NCBI GenBank assembly: GCA_012032855.1
Contig: JAAUQA010000010.1
Span: forward strand, 1-17,369
From: Candidatus Competibacteraceae bacterium
GTDB lineage: Bacteria; Pseudomonadota; Gammaproteobacteria; Competibacterales; Competibacteraceae
DNA length: 17,369 bases
Direction of reading: 5' to 3'
Numbering within the stretch: the stretch's first letter is position 1; the number at the start of each line of letters is the position of its first letter. Positions 1 to 7,199 of the stretch are shown here, piece by piece. The notes below the pieces were generated by a model. That model was not told the DNA's origin. It did not search any database and saw only the letters and a list, made by a program, of their open reading frames with translations. The translations under genes were made by a program, and so were the position numbers.

Positions 1-45
1 GATGACAAAAAACAGCGCCAACAACAGAATACGATGAATAATCAT
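1..45 (-). CDS. Start of an unidentified secreted or membrane protein (partial)
   Basis: An ATG at 45-43 on the minus strand follows a good ribosome binding site (AGAGGTGG, 5 nt before the ATG). The visible 15 residues, MIIHRILLLALFFVI, have a basic residue and then a hydrophobic run, like the start of a signal peptide or first membrane helix. The rest lies outside the window, so the product cannot be named. It begins 64 bases after the end of lysA in the same direction. The gene often found there in gammaproteobacteria is dapF, but this start does not resemble DapF. Confidence 0.5.
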   Translation of the reverse strand, partial: MIIHRILLLALFFVI

Positions 46-109
46 GTCCCACCTCTGCGGGTTGTGACATTACTTAGATATTAGCGCATCCATATTAGGA
101 AAGCCGGGC

Positions 110-1360
110 TCAGGGCGGCAACAACGACTCCCCGGCAAACAAGTCCTCGATAGTCTCCCGGCGGCGCACCAGAAACATCTGATCGCCATCCACCATCACT
201 TCGGCGGCGCGTGGGCGGGTATTGTAGTTGGAACTCATGACGAAACCATAAGCGCCTGCGGATCGCACCGCCAACAAATCGTCGGCGGCGATGGTTAACT
301 CCCGTTCCTTGCCCAGAAAATCACCGGTTTCACAGACCGGCCCCACCACATCGTAATGCCGTGTTTCGCCCTCTTCGCGGTGTTGTACCGGAATAATCTC
401 CTGCCAAGCCGAATACAGCGCCGGGCGCAACAGATCGTTCATGGCGGCATCCACCACCGCGAAATTCTTGTGCTCGCTGAGCTTAAGCAACTCCACGCGG
501 GTGACCAGAATACCGGCGTTGCCGACTATGGCCCGGCCTGGCTCGATAGAGATTTCGTAAGGCAGACCCGCTAATTTGCTCAGCAAGGCCGCAGCATGTT
601 CGGATGGTAATGGGGGCGTTTCTTCCCGATACCGGATACCCAATCCGCCGCCCAAATCCAAATGGTCGATGTCGATACCGGCGTTTCGCAACTGCTCCAC
701 CAAGCCCAAAACCCGGTCCAAAGCGTCGGTGAACGGATTGAGCTGAGTCAATTGAGAACCGATATGGCAGGCCACCCCGACCGGCTGTAGATTCGGTAAT
801 TCCGCCGCTTCCCGGTAGAGCGTCGCCGCCTGATTAATGTCGATGCCGAATTTGTTTTCTTTTAAGCCGGTAGAGATGTACGGGTGGGTTTTGGCATCCA
901 CATCGGGATTAACCCGCAGAGCAATCGCCGCCCGCTGCCCAAGTTGATCGGCCACCTGATTGATCAGATACAATTCCGCCGCCGACTCCACGTTAAAGCA
1001 TCGGATACCGACCTCCAACGCCCGAGCAATTTCGTCGGCGCGCTTGGCTACCCCGGAAAACACCACTTTGTCTGGATGGCCGCCCGCCTCCAAAACCCGT
1101 TCTAACTCACCCACCGAGACGATGTCGAAACCGGAACCGAGCCGCGCCATGACATCAAGCACAGCGAGATTGCTATTCGCTTTGACGGCATAGCAAATAG
1201 AATGAGGATGATCACCAAAAGCGCTGTCAAAAGCCCGCCAGTGGCGCTCGATAGTGGCGCGCGAATACACGTAGCAGGGTGTACCGTAAACATCAGCGAT
1301 TGTGCTGACCGGCACGTCTTCCGCAAAGAGTTGGCCGTTGCGATATTCGAAATGATCCAT
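110..1360 (-). CDS. lysA: Diaminopimelate decarboxylase (LysA)
   Basis: PLP enzyme of the cytoplasm that decarboxylates meso-diaminopimelate to L-lysine, the last step of the DAP pathway. The 416 residues match the usual family length. The PLP-binding lysine is K60 in YAVKAN. Further on are the phosphate-binding glycine loop LDLGGGLGIRY, the SIEPGRAIVGNAG motif and the catalytic Cys in GPVCETGDFL near the C-terminus. This is the alanine racemase-like barrel followed by the beta-sandwich domain. The ATG lies 2 nt after the lptM stop, so the two genes are almost certainly co-transcribed and probably translationally coupled. The reading frame is intact. Assignment is secure. Confidence 0.97.
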   Translation of the reverse strand: MDHFEYRNGQLFAEDVPVSTIADVYGTPCYVYSRATIERHWRAFDSAFGDHPHSICYAVKANSNLAVLDVMARLGSGFDIVSVGELERVLEAGGHPDKVVFSGVAKRADEIARALEVGIRCFNVESAAELYLINQVADQLGQRAAIALRVNPDVDAKTHPYISTGLKENKFGIDINQAATLYREAAELPNLQPVGVACHIGSQLTQLNPFTDALDRVLGLVEQLRNAGIDIDHLDLGGGLGIRYREETPPLPSEHAAALLSKLAGLPYEISIEPGRAIVGNAGILVTRVELLKLSEHKNFAVVDAAMNDLLRPALYSAWQEIIPVQHREEGETRHYDVVGPVCETGDFLGKERELTIAADDLLAVRSAGAYGFVMSSNYNTRPRAAEVMVDGDQMFLVRRRETIEDLFAGESLLPP

Positions 1361-1362
1361 AA

Positions 1363-1572
1363 CTATTCTGGGTTTTCCGGGTCTGGTTCTTCAGCTTGAG
1401 CTTCGGACTGATCCTCAGGCTGATTGTCGGGTTGATCTTCCGATTGGTTTTGGGTTTCAGGTTGCTCAGTCGGCAGATACAGGTCGCCTTTCTGGCCGCA
1501 GCCGGTCAAAATGCCGAAAATCAGCAACAGGACCGGCAGCTGTAGTCGTTTACGATGAGAGAGCTTCAACAT
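1363..1572 (-). CDS. lptM: LptM-type small lipoprotein (YifL family)
   Basis: 69-residue lipoprotein. A basic N-terminus (LSHRKR) and hydrophobic stretch lead to the lipobox LTGC, with the lipidated Cys at residue 25. The segment after it, CGQKGDLYLP, matches the conserved start of mature LptM/YifL (CGLKGPLYFP in E. coli). In E. coli LptM assists maturation of the LPS-export pore LptD in the outer membrane. The remaining ~35 residues are a low-complexity acidic tail of Gln-Pro-Glu-Asp units, which is common and poorly conserved in this family. Its place directly before lysA is the widespread gammaproteobacterial arrangement. A weak GGA lies 8-10 nt before the ATG. Confidence 0.88.
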   Translation of the reverse strand: MLKLSHRKRLQLPVLLLIFGILTGCGQKGDLYLPTEQPETQNQSEDQPDNQPEDQSEAQAEEPDPENPE

Positions 1573-1601
1573 GATGGTTTTCCGGTGCGGATTCGGGGCA
1601 C

Positions 1602-1634
1602 AGTATATATCAGTTTTTTTCCTGCCTTTTGCAA
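1602..1634 (-). promoter_or_regulatory. Candidate promoter for lptM-lysA
   Basis: On the minus strand TGATATATACT contains an extended -10 (TG-n-TATATA at 1609-1604; TATACT two bases later is an alternative). TTGCAA at 1634-1629 could serve as a -35, but the spacing of about 19 nt is long. It lies 30 bases upstream of the lptM start, between the divergent lptM and response-regulator genes. Sequence match only. Confidence 0.35.
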
Positions 1635-1686
1635 AGGCGCGAAGTAAAGCACCCAGCGTGCTTGCATAGTGACAGGTGGTCAGGCC

Positions 1687-2388
1687 ATGAACTCAACCAA
1701 CGCCAGCGTGCTGCTTATCGAAGATCATCACGACATCGCCGATATGATCTTCGCTTATCTCGAACAGAGCGGTTATGTCGTGGATTATGCGGCGGACGGA
1801 TTGACCGGTCTGCATCTGGCGGTGACTAATACTTACGATCTGATTATTTTGGATTTGATGCTGCCCGGTCTGGACGGACTGGAGCTCTGCGCGCGACTGC
1901 GTCGAGAAGGGCAGCGCGATACCCCGGTGTTGATGCTGACAGCGCGCGATACGTTAAATGATAAGGTCGCCGGCCTTGATGCGGGCGCCGACGATTACTT
2001 AGTCAAACCGTTCGAGTTGCGTGAGCTGGCTGCTCGTATCCGTGCCCTGTTACGCCGTAATCGGGGACAAGTGGCGGCGGAAGTGCTACGGGTTGCTGAT
2101 TTAACTTTAGATACCGGTACGCTGCGGGTGGAACGCGAAGGTAAGTTGCTCACGCTTACCCCAATCGGCTTAAAGATGTTGACGGTATTGATGAAAGCCT
2201 CGCCCCGGGTAGTCAGCCGCGCCGACCTGGAACGCCAAGTTTGGGGAGAAATGTTGCCCGATAGCGATACGCTGCGCAGTCACCTGTACAACCTGCGCAA
2301 AGTTATTGACAAACCCTTCGCCGAACACCTGCTGCATACTTTGGCCGGAGCGGGGTACTGTCTGGACCGGCGCGATGAAAAGAAATAG
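1687..2388 (+). CDS. OmpR-family response regulator
   Basis: Cytoplasmic DNA-binding response regulator of 233 residues. The receiver domain (about 7-120) carries the acidic pair E12/D13, phosphoacceptor D56 (IILDLMLPG), T85 and K107 (YLVKPF). The C-terminal winged helix (about 135-230) has the Trans_reg_C pattern ending in LHTLAGAGYCL. The start at 1687 is preferred over the in-frame upstream start because AGGTGG lies 7 nt before it and the receiver begins right after it (NASVLLIEDHHD). The last codons overlap the histidine kinase start at 2375, so the two are a translationally coupled pair. The regulated genes are probably those just downstream (see the repeats at 3686-3724), which is inference. 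Confidence 0.93.
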   Translation: MNSTNASVLLIEDHHDIADMIFAYLEQSGYVVDYAADGLTGLHLAVTNTYDLIILDLMLPGLDGLELCARLRREGQRDTPVLMLTARDTLNDKVAGLDAGADDYLVKPFELRELAARIRALLRRNRGQVAAEVLRVADLTLDTGTLRVEREGKLLTLTPIGLKMLTVLMKASPRVVSRADLERQVWGEMLPDSDTLRSHLYNLRKVIDKPFAEHLLHTLAGAGYCLDRRDEKK

Positions 2389-3682
2389 CGAAAATCTCGG
2401 GCGGCGATTGGGCCGCGCCTTTTTGCTACATGCAGGGCTGATCAGCGCAGTCGCCATTCTAGGCGTGTTTGCGGCGGGCTTTATTCTCAAGGAAATTATG
2501 ATCAAGCAGGCGTTGCGTGATGAAGCACAGTTCTTCTGGCAACGCTACGATCAAGACGCCCAATTGTCGCCGCCGACCACTCGTAATCTAACCGGCTACC
2601 GGACCAATGGTGATTATACTGCCGAGTTGCCGGAGAATTTGCGTGAGCTCGGTTTGGGATTTCACAGTTTGGTATCCGTCCCCGATGTGCTGGTCTATGT
2701 TACTGAACGACACGGGACGCGTCTCTATTTGCTGTTCGATGGCGCGCGGGTCAGCGAACTAGCCGCGTATTTCGGGCTAGTGCCGTTGACCGGGATTCTT
2801 ATCGTACTTTATTTGGCCGCCTGGTTGACCTATCGCATGTCCAGGCGGGTCGTTTCGCCCATCGTTTGGTTGGCGCAGGAAGTCAATCGACTCGATCCGC
2901 AAGCGCCCGACAGCCAAACCTTTGCGCCGGAACGCCTGCCGGGCGACGGTAACCAAGAACTGTGGGTGCTGGCGGCGGCCTTGAAGGATTTGGCGGAGCG
3001 GCTCAACGCCTTTGTCGAGCGGGAACGCAACTTTACCCGCGATGCCAGCCATGAACTGCGTAGCCCACTGACCGTGATCAAGATGGCTACGGAGTTGCTG
3101 CTGAACGATCCCGAGCTGAATGCACAAAACCGCAAATCGATTGTGCGCATTCGCCAACAGGCTGATGAAATGCAAGAGCTAGTGGCGATGTTTTTGCTGT
3201 TAGCGCGCGAATCGGCAGACAATCCACCCGCCGAACCGGTTGACATCAACGCCGTGGTCGAAACCGAGCTGCAACGCGCGTCACTGCTGGCCGGCGATAA
3301 GCCGATTGAAGTCGAGCACAGCGCCGATTGTCGGCTTATCGTGCCCGGTTCGAATAAAGTGCTGTCGGTGTTGATCGGTAATCTGATCCGTAATGCGTTT
3401 TCCTATACCGATGCCGGACGGGTCCGAGTGCATGTGAGTGCAGGAGAATTGCTCATTGAAGACAGCGGTGTGGGGATTCCCGAGCAACAGGTCAAAGACG
3501 TTTTTCGCCCGTATTTCCGAGTCAACACCCGCCAACGGGGCGGTTACGGTGTGGGCTTAAGCATCGTCAAGCGGCTGTCCGAACGGTTTCGATGGCCGGT
3601 TCGCATTGACAGTCAGGTCGGCATCGGCACGCGGGTCATCGTGGAGTTTCCTGAATCTCGCCAAGAATCGCTGTCCTGCTGA
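2375..3682 (+). CDS. Membrane sensor histidine kinase
   Basis: Inner-membrane kinase of 435 residues, partner of the response regulator it overlaps by 14 nt. The ATG at 2375 is chosen because upstream in-frame codons lie inside the regulator. Order: TM1 (about 14-38), a periplasmic segment of ~90 residues with no recognised fold, TM2 (about 133-152), a HAMP-like linker (SRRVVSPIVWLAQEVNRL), the HisKA H-box with H226 in RDASHELRSPLTV, then the HATPase domain with N-box (LIGNLIRNAFSYT), G1 (EDSGVGIP), F-box (VFRPYFRV) and G2 (GGYGVGLSIVKRL). All catalytic motifs are present, so the kinase should be active. The signal cannot be read from sequence. Confidence 0.93.
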   Translation: MKRNSENLGRRLGRAFLLHAGLISAVAILGVFAAGFILKEIMIKQALRDEAQFFWQRYDQDAQLSPPTTRNLTGYRTNGDYTAELPENLRELGLGFHSLVSVPDVLVYVTERHGTRLYLLFDGARVSELAAYFGLVPLTGILIVLYLAAWLTYRMSRRVVSPIVWLAQEVNRLDPQAPDSQTFAPERLPGDGNQELWVLAAALKDLAERLNAFVERERNFTRDASHELRSPLTVIKMATELLLNDPELNAQNRKSIVRIRQQADEMQELVAMFLLLARESADNPPAEPVDINAVVETELQRASLLAGDKPIEVEHSADCRLIVPGSNKVLSVLIGNLIRNAFSYTDAGRVRVHVSAGELLIEDSGVGIPEQQVKDVFRPYFRVNTRQRGGYGVGLSIVKRLSERFRWPVRIDSQVGIGTRVIVEFPESRQESLSC

Positions 3683-3685
3683 TTT

Positions 3686-3747
3686 TTCACGCCATCTTCA
3701 CGTTGTCTCGACATCGGCTTCACGGTTGCAGGGATAAGCTTTAAAAA
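3686..3747 (+). promoter_or_regulatory. Phased TTCACG repeats and promoter of the lipid operon
   Basis: TTCACG occurs at 3686-3691, 3697-3702 and 3719-3724, so the starts are 11 and 22 nt apart. Direct half-sites on one face of the helix at 11-nt steps are the usual layout of OmpR/PhoP/PmrA-family binding sites. The last copy also fits as a weak -35, with a 17-nt spacer to TAAAAA (3742-3747) as -10. That would place transcription start about 18 bases before the ATG of the DUF2878 gene. The repeats and spacings are seen directly. That they bind the adjacent regulator is inference. Confidence 0.5.
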
Positions 3748-3771
3748 ATGTTTAGGACTGGAGATTCACCG

Positions 3772-4311
3772 ATGGCTATAGTCGTTAATTTCATCGCCTT
3801 TCAAATAGGCTGGTTAGCTTGCGTGCTGGGTGGCGCACGTGAGCTACCGTGGGCGGGCACCGGTCTGGCGGCTGCGTTGATTGCCGTGCACTTGTGGCGG
3901 TCACCGAATCCACGCCGGGAATTGATATTGATTGTGACTGTCGGTGTGCTCGGAGCAATCTGGGATAGCTTGCTGGTTACACTGGGTTGGTTGATTTACC
4001 CCTCCGGAACGCTAATCGCCGGCACCGCACCGCATTGGATTGTGGCGATGTGGATGTTATTCGCTACGACCCTGAACGTCAGTTTGCGCTGGTTACATGG
4101 TCGGCTCCTGTTAGCGACCATACTAGGCGCCATTGGTGGACCTTTGGCGTATTTCGCCGGTTACCGCTTGGGTGGCGTCGAATTCTCTCAACTTTGGGTG
4201 GGATTAACCGCCTTGGGGTTGGGCTGGGCAGTGTTGATGCCGTTGCTTACTGTATTAGCTGAGCGTTTTGACGGGATGCGGCAACCCGCTCCGCAAACGG
4301 CTTTTGCCTGA
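3772..4311 (+). CDS. DUF2878 integral membrane protein
   Basis: Small inner-membrane protein of 179 residues with about six hydrophobic segments and short loops. The N-terminus NFIAFQIGWLACVLGGARELPWAG and the WDSLLVTLGWLIYPSG segment fit the DUF2878 family, whose biochemical role is unknown but which often sits beside Cfa-like methyltransferase genes. The start at 3772 is chosen over 3748 because GGAG lies 8 nt before it and the family pattern begins there. It is the first gene of a plus-strand operon with DUF1295, DUF6134 and cfa. It follows the kinase gene after 89 bases that hold the phased repeats. Confidence 0.75.
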   Translation: MAIVVNFIAFQIGWLACVLGGARELPWAGTGLAAALIAVHLWRSPNPRRELILIVTVGVLGAIWDSLLVTLGWLIYPSGTLIAGTAPHWIVAMWMLFATTLNVSLRWLHGRLLLATILGAIGGPLAYFAGYRLGGVEFSQLWVGLTALGLGWAVLMPLLTVLAERFDGMRQPAPQTAFA

Positions 4312-4329
4312 ATGCCGAGATACTGAATC

Positions 4330-5131
4330 ATGATGGATTGGAACGTTTATCTCTGGGGGCTGGCTGTAATTTTGACTACAGCAGTCCTGACGTGGCTGAT
4401 CAGCTTGCGCAAAACGATGTCGGTATTGTCGATAGCCTGTGGTCACTGTTGTTTCTGCTGGCTGCCGTTAGTTATGCGGCAACCGCATCCGACACCGGTC
4501 CGCGCACCGTATTGATCCTAACCCTGGTGGCAGTTTGGGCGATTCGCTTGTCCGGATACATCACGTGGCGCAATTGGGGCGAGCCGGAAGATGCCCGTTA
4601 TCAGGAAATCCGCCGCAATAACGAACCGAATTTCGCACTAAAGAGTCTTTACATCGTATTTGGTTTACAGGGGTTATTAGCCTGGATCATTTCCTTACCG
4701 CTCTTGGTTGCTGTCGTCAGCCAAACTCCACTCAATGTGCTCGATTATTGCGGTATAGCGCTATGGCTGATCGGTCTGGTTTTCGAAGCGGGTGGCGATT
4801 ATCAACTGGCGCGGTTCAAAGCCGACCAGGCTAATCGGGGCCAGGTGATGGATCGTGGCTTATGGCGTTACACCCGTCATCCCAACTACTTCGGTGATTT
4901 TTGCATCTGGTGGGGCTATTACCTGATTGCGCTGGCGGCAGGCGGTTGGTGGAGCGTGCTCGCTCCGGTATTGATGACTTTCCTGTTGTTGCGAGTATCC
5001 GGTGTCGCACTGTTGGAGAAAGACATAACCGAACGCCGCCCTGCTTATCGCGATTACATTGCTCGTACTAATGCTTTTTTCCTGCCTTCCCCCGTACAAA
5101 CCGCAAACCGCTGTCGGAGGTTCAATCATGA
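4330..5131 (+). CDS. DUF1295 membrane protein, steroid-reductase-like (two frameshifts)
   Basis: Multi-helix membrane protein of the DUF1295 / 3-oxo-5-alpha-steroid 4-dehydrogenase and isoprenylcysteine methyltransferase-like superfamily. Conserved features are NDVGIVDSLWSLLF, WNWGEPEDARYQEIR, GLWRYTRHPNYFGDFCIWWG and the C-terminal YRDYIARTNAFF. The frame is broken twice. At the A-run 4411-4414 one more A joins WNVYLWGLAVILTTAVLTWL..RK to NDVGIVDS. At the T-run 5075-5080 one more T changes the tail to NAFFPAFPRTNRKPL and ends at a TGA (5129-5131) that overlaps the next ATG as ATGA. Corrected length is 267 residues, normal for the family. Uncorrected, the second frame runs on to 5153 with an unlikely tail. 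The substrate is unknown; a lipid acyl chain is plausible from context. Confidence 0.8.
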
Positions 5132-5799
5132 AATCGATTGCATTGCTGGGTAGTTTACTGCTGACATTGAGTGCTTTTGCCGCCGAGAACTCGCAACAGG
5201 AATGGCGTTTTCAAGTCCTGCTGGATGACGATCCAATCGGCTTTCACGCCTTCACGTTAAGTAGCGATGGCCAGGAGCGGGTTATCGACAGCCGCGCTGA
5301 TTTCGCTGTCAATTTCCTGTTTATCAATGCCTACAGTTATGAACATCAAGCCACTGAGCGGTGGGCTGGTAATTGTTTGCGTCGCATCGAATCGACTACT
5401 GACGATAATGGCACCCGTTTTACCGTGGACGGAACCCTCGAACAGGAAAGCTTTGTGGTCAAAACCGCGCAAGAGCGTAAGCAAATGCCCGCTTGCATCA
5501 TGAGTTTTGCCTATTGGAATCCGGCGATACTGGAGCAAGACCAGTTGCTTAATACGCAGACCGGTGACTATGTCGATGTGGCCGTCAGTTTCACCGGGCA
5601 GGAATCGTTCGCCTTGGGTAATCAGCAAATCACCGCCGACCGGTATTTGCTGGAAGCTGAAGGCAAGCAGATTAGCTTATGGTATTCAGCCGAAGATCGC
5701 CGCTGGTTGGGCCTGGAATCGATGACTAAAGACGGTTACCGGCTGCGCTATCAGCCAGTGATGGTACAGTTGCCCGGCGCGAGACTGTCACAAAGGTAA
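5128..5799 (+). CDS. Secreted DUF6134-like protein
   Basis: 223-residue protein with a clear Sec signal peptide (MKSIALLGSLLLTLSAFAAEN, likely cut after residue 18), so it acts in the periplasm or beyond. The mature part begins with EWRFQVLLDDDPIGFHAF and is beta-rich, a pattern I associate with DUF6134; the family has no assigned reaction. Start 5128 is set by GGAGG 7 nt upstream and by the signal peptide. Once a T is restored in the upstream gene, the start overlaps its stop as ATGA, indicating translational coupling. A periplasmic member suggests that the operon acts on envelope lipids. Confidence 0.7.
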   Translation: MKSIALLGSLLLTLSAFAAENSQQEWRFQVLLDDDPIGFHAFTLSSDGQERVIDSRADFAVNFLFINAYSYEHQATERWAGNCLRRIESTTDDNGTRFTVDGTLEQESFVVKTAQERKQMPACIMSFAYWNPAILEQDQLLNTQTGDYVDVAVSFTGQESFALGNQQITADRYLLEAEGKQISLWYSAEDRRWLGLESMTKDGYRLRYQPVMVQLPGARLSQR

Positions 5800-5824
5800 T
5801 GCGGTATTACGCTAACGAAAACCC

Positions 5825-5850
5825 GACACCCGGCAGCTTGACCGGGTGTC
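5825..5850 (+). terminator. Hairpin between the DUF6134 gene and cfa
   Basis: Perfect 9-bp inverted repeat GACACCCGG / CCGGGTGTC with an 8-nt loop, 25 bases after the DUF6134 stop. No T-run follows on the plus strand, so it is not a standard intrinsic terminator. It may attenuate read-through or stabilise the upstream mRNA. It overlaps the -35 of the candidate cfa promoter. Confidence 0.45.
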
Positions 5851-5866
5851 AGGCCTTGCATAAAGT
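5838..5866 (+). promoter_or_regulatory. Candidate sigma70 promoter of cfa
   Basis: TTGACC at 5838-5843 matches the -35 consensus in five of six bases. After exactly 17 nt comes TAAAGT at 5861-5866 as -10. Transcription would start near 5873, about 57 bases before the cfa ATG, so cfa could be expressed apart from the three genes before it. Confidence 0.5.
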
Positions 5867-5929
5867 GCCTTACCATCCAACCACGGTTAATTCGACAAGA
5901 GTTAAGCATCATCAGGAGTATGTGCAATA

Positions 5930-7194
5930 ATGAGAAAAAATCTTGCCGCTATAACACCAGCCCCTTCATTTACCATACCGTCCAGTGGCCGTTTGTTTCA
6001 ACGATGGGTACTGCAGTATCTAAACAAGTTGCAGCGCAGCCATATCGTCTTACACGACGATACCGGTAAATATTACCTGGGCGACGCTGACCAAGAACTA
6101 CACGCCACCATCCGTATTCACGACATGCACGCGTATCAGCGTCTGGTGTTTAGTGGCGGTACCGGTGCAGCTGAAGGATATATGGCCGGTGAATGGTCTT
6201 GTGACGATTTAACTGCGGTAGTTCGTATTTTCTCACTCAACTGGACCTTATTGTACGACCTAGAGCGGCGCGGGCCAGCCCGACTCACGACATGGCTATT
6301 GCGTGCAATGCATGCCCTGCGGCGCAATACCCGTTCCGGCAGCCGCGCCAATATCGCCGCCCACTACGATCTCGGTAACGACTTCTACGAGCTGTTTCTG
6401 GACGAAACCTTGATGTATTCCAGTGCGATTTTCCCTCGGCCAGACGCTGATCTGCATGAAGCCTCCTTGCACAAATTGGAACGCATCTGCCGCAAGCTGG
6501 ACTTGCAACCTACCGATCATATCTTGGAAATCGGCACCGGCTGGGGTGGGTTTGCGTTATATGCCGCGCAACATTACGGTTGTCGAGTGACCACGACGAC
6601 CATCTCCAAAGCGTCAGTTCGATTTAGCCAGCGCGCGCGTCCGCCAAGCCGGTTGCGGACCGGGTCACCGTGTTACTGAGCGATTATCGCGATTTGGAAG
6701 GCCAGTATGACAAGCTGGTGTCCATCGAAATGATTGAAGCAGTCGGACATCAATACTTTCCGACCTATTTCAATGCCTGCAGCCGCTTGCTCAAGGAAGA
6801 CGGTTTGATGGTACTGCAGACCATTACCTTGGCCGATCAAGATTACGAATTCGGCAAACGCTCGGTTGATTTCATCAAAAACTATATTTTCCCCGGCGGT
6901 TGCCTGCCCTCACCCATGGCCATTAGCCAAGCCCTAGCCAAAGCAGCCGATTTGCGGGTGTTCCATTTGGAAGATATCGGTCCACACTACGCCACCACGC
7001 TCAAACATTGGCGGGAGCGGTTTCTGGCTAACCGGGATCGAATCCGCGCACTAGGCTTCAACGATGAGTTTATGCGCTTATGGGAATATTATTTCTGCTA
7101 TTGCGAGGGAGGATTCATGGAACGCGCGATAGGCGCTATGCAGATCGTGTTGACTAAACCGCTGTGTCGGCGGGAACCGCTGTTGACGATTTAA
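5930..7194 (+). CDS. cfa: Cyclopropane-fatty-acid synthase-like SAM methyltransferase (frameshifted)
   Basis: Transfers a methyl or methylene group from S-adenosylmethionine to double bonds of phospholipid acyl chains at the membrane. Motifs in order: the conserved block HYDLGNDFYELFLDETLMYSSAIF (about residues 144-167), the SAM-binding LEIGTGWGGFALYAA, SIEMIEAVGHQYFPTYF with the family's catalytic Glu, SVDFIKNYIFPGGCLPS and DIGPHYATTLKHWRERF. Corrected length is about 421 residues, normal for Cfa. The frame is broken around 6614-6656. Between the intact halves a third frame reads QFDLASARVRQAG, which fits the family, so there appears to be one extra T near 6614 and two bases lost near 6652-6656. 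AGGAG at 5914-5918 is the ribosome site, a rather long 11 nt before the ATG. As the last operon gene it supplies its likely catalytic core. Confidence 0.87.
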
Positions 7195-7199
7195 GGCGG

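Noticed and set aside
2777..3249. Two long minus-strand ORFs of 132 and 139 residues opposite the histidine kinase
   Set aside because: They are antisense frames of a gene with every kinase motif; low-complexity Ser/Arg-rich translations with no family pattern.
4338..4440. TTG at 4338 as the start of the DUF1295 gene
   Set aside because: Its first ~27 residues are unlike the family, whereas the frame from ATG 4330 gives the expected membrane helix and joins after one restored A.
5243..5256. Two TTCACG copies inside the DUF6134 gene
   Set aside because: Spacing is 8 nt, not 11, and they lie in conserved coding sequence, so they do not look like regulator sites.
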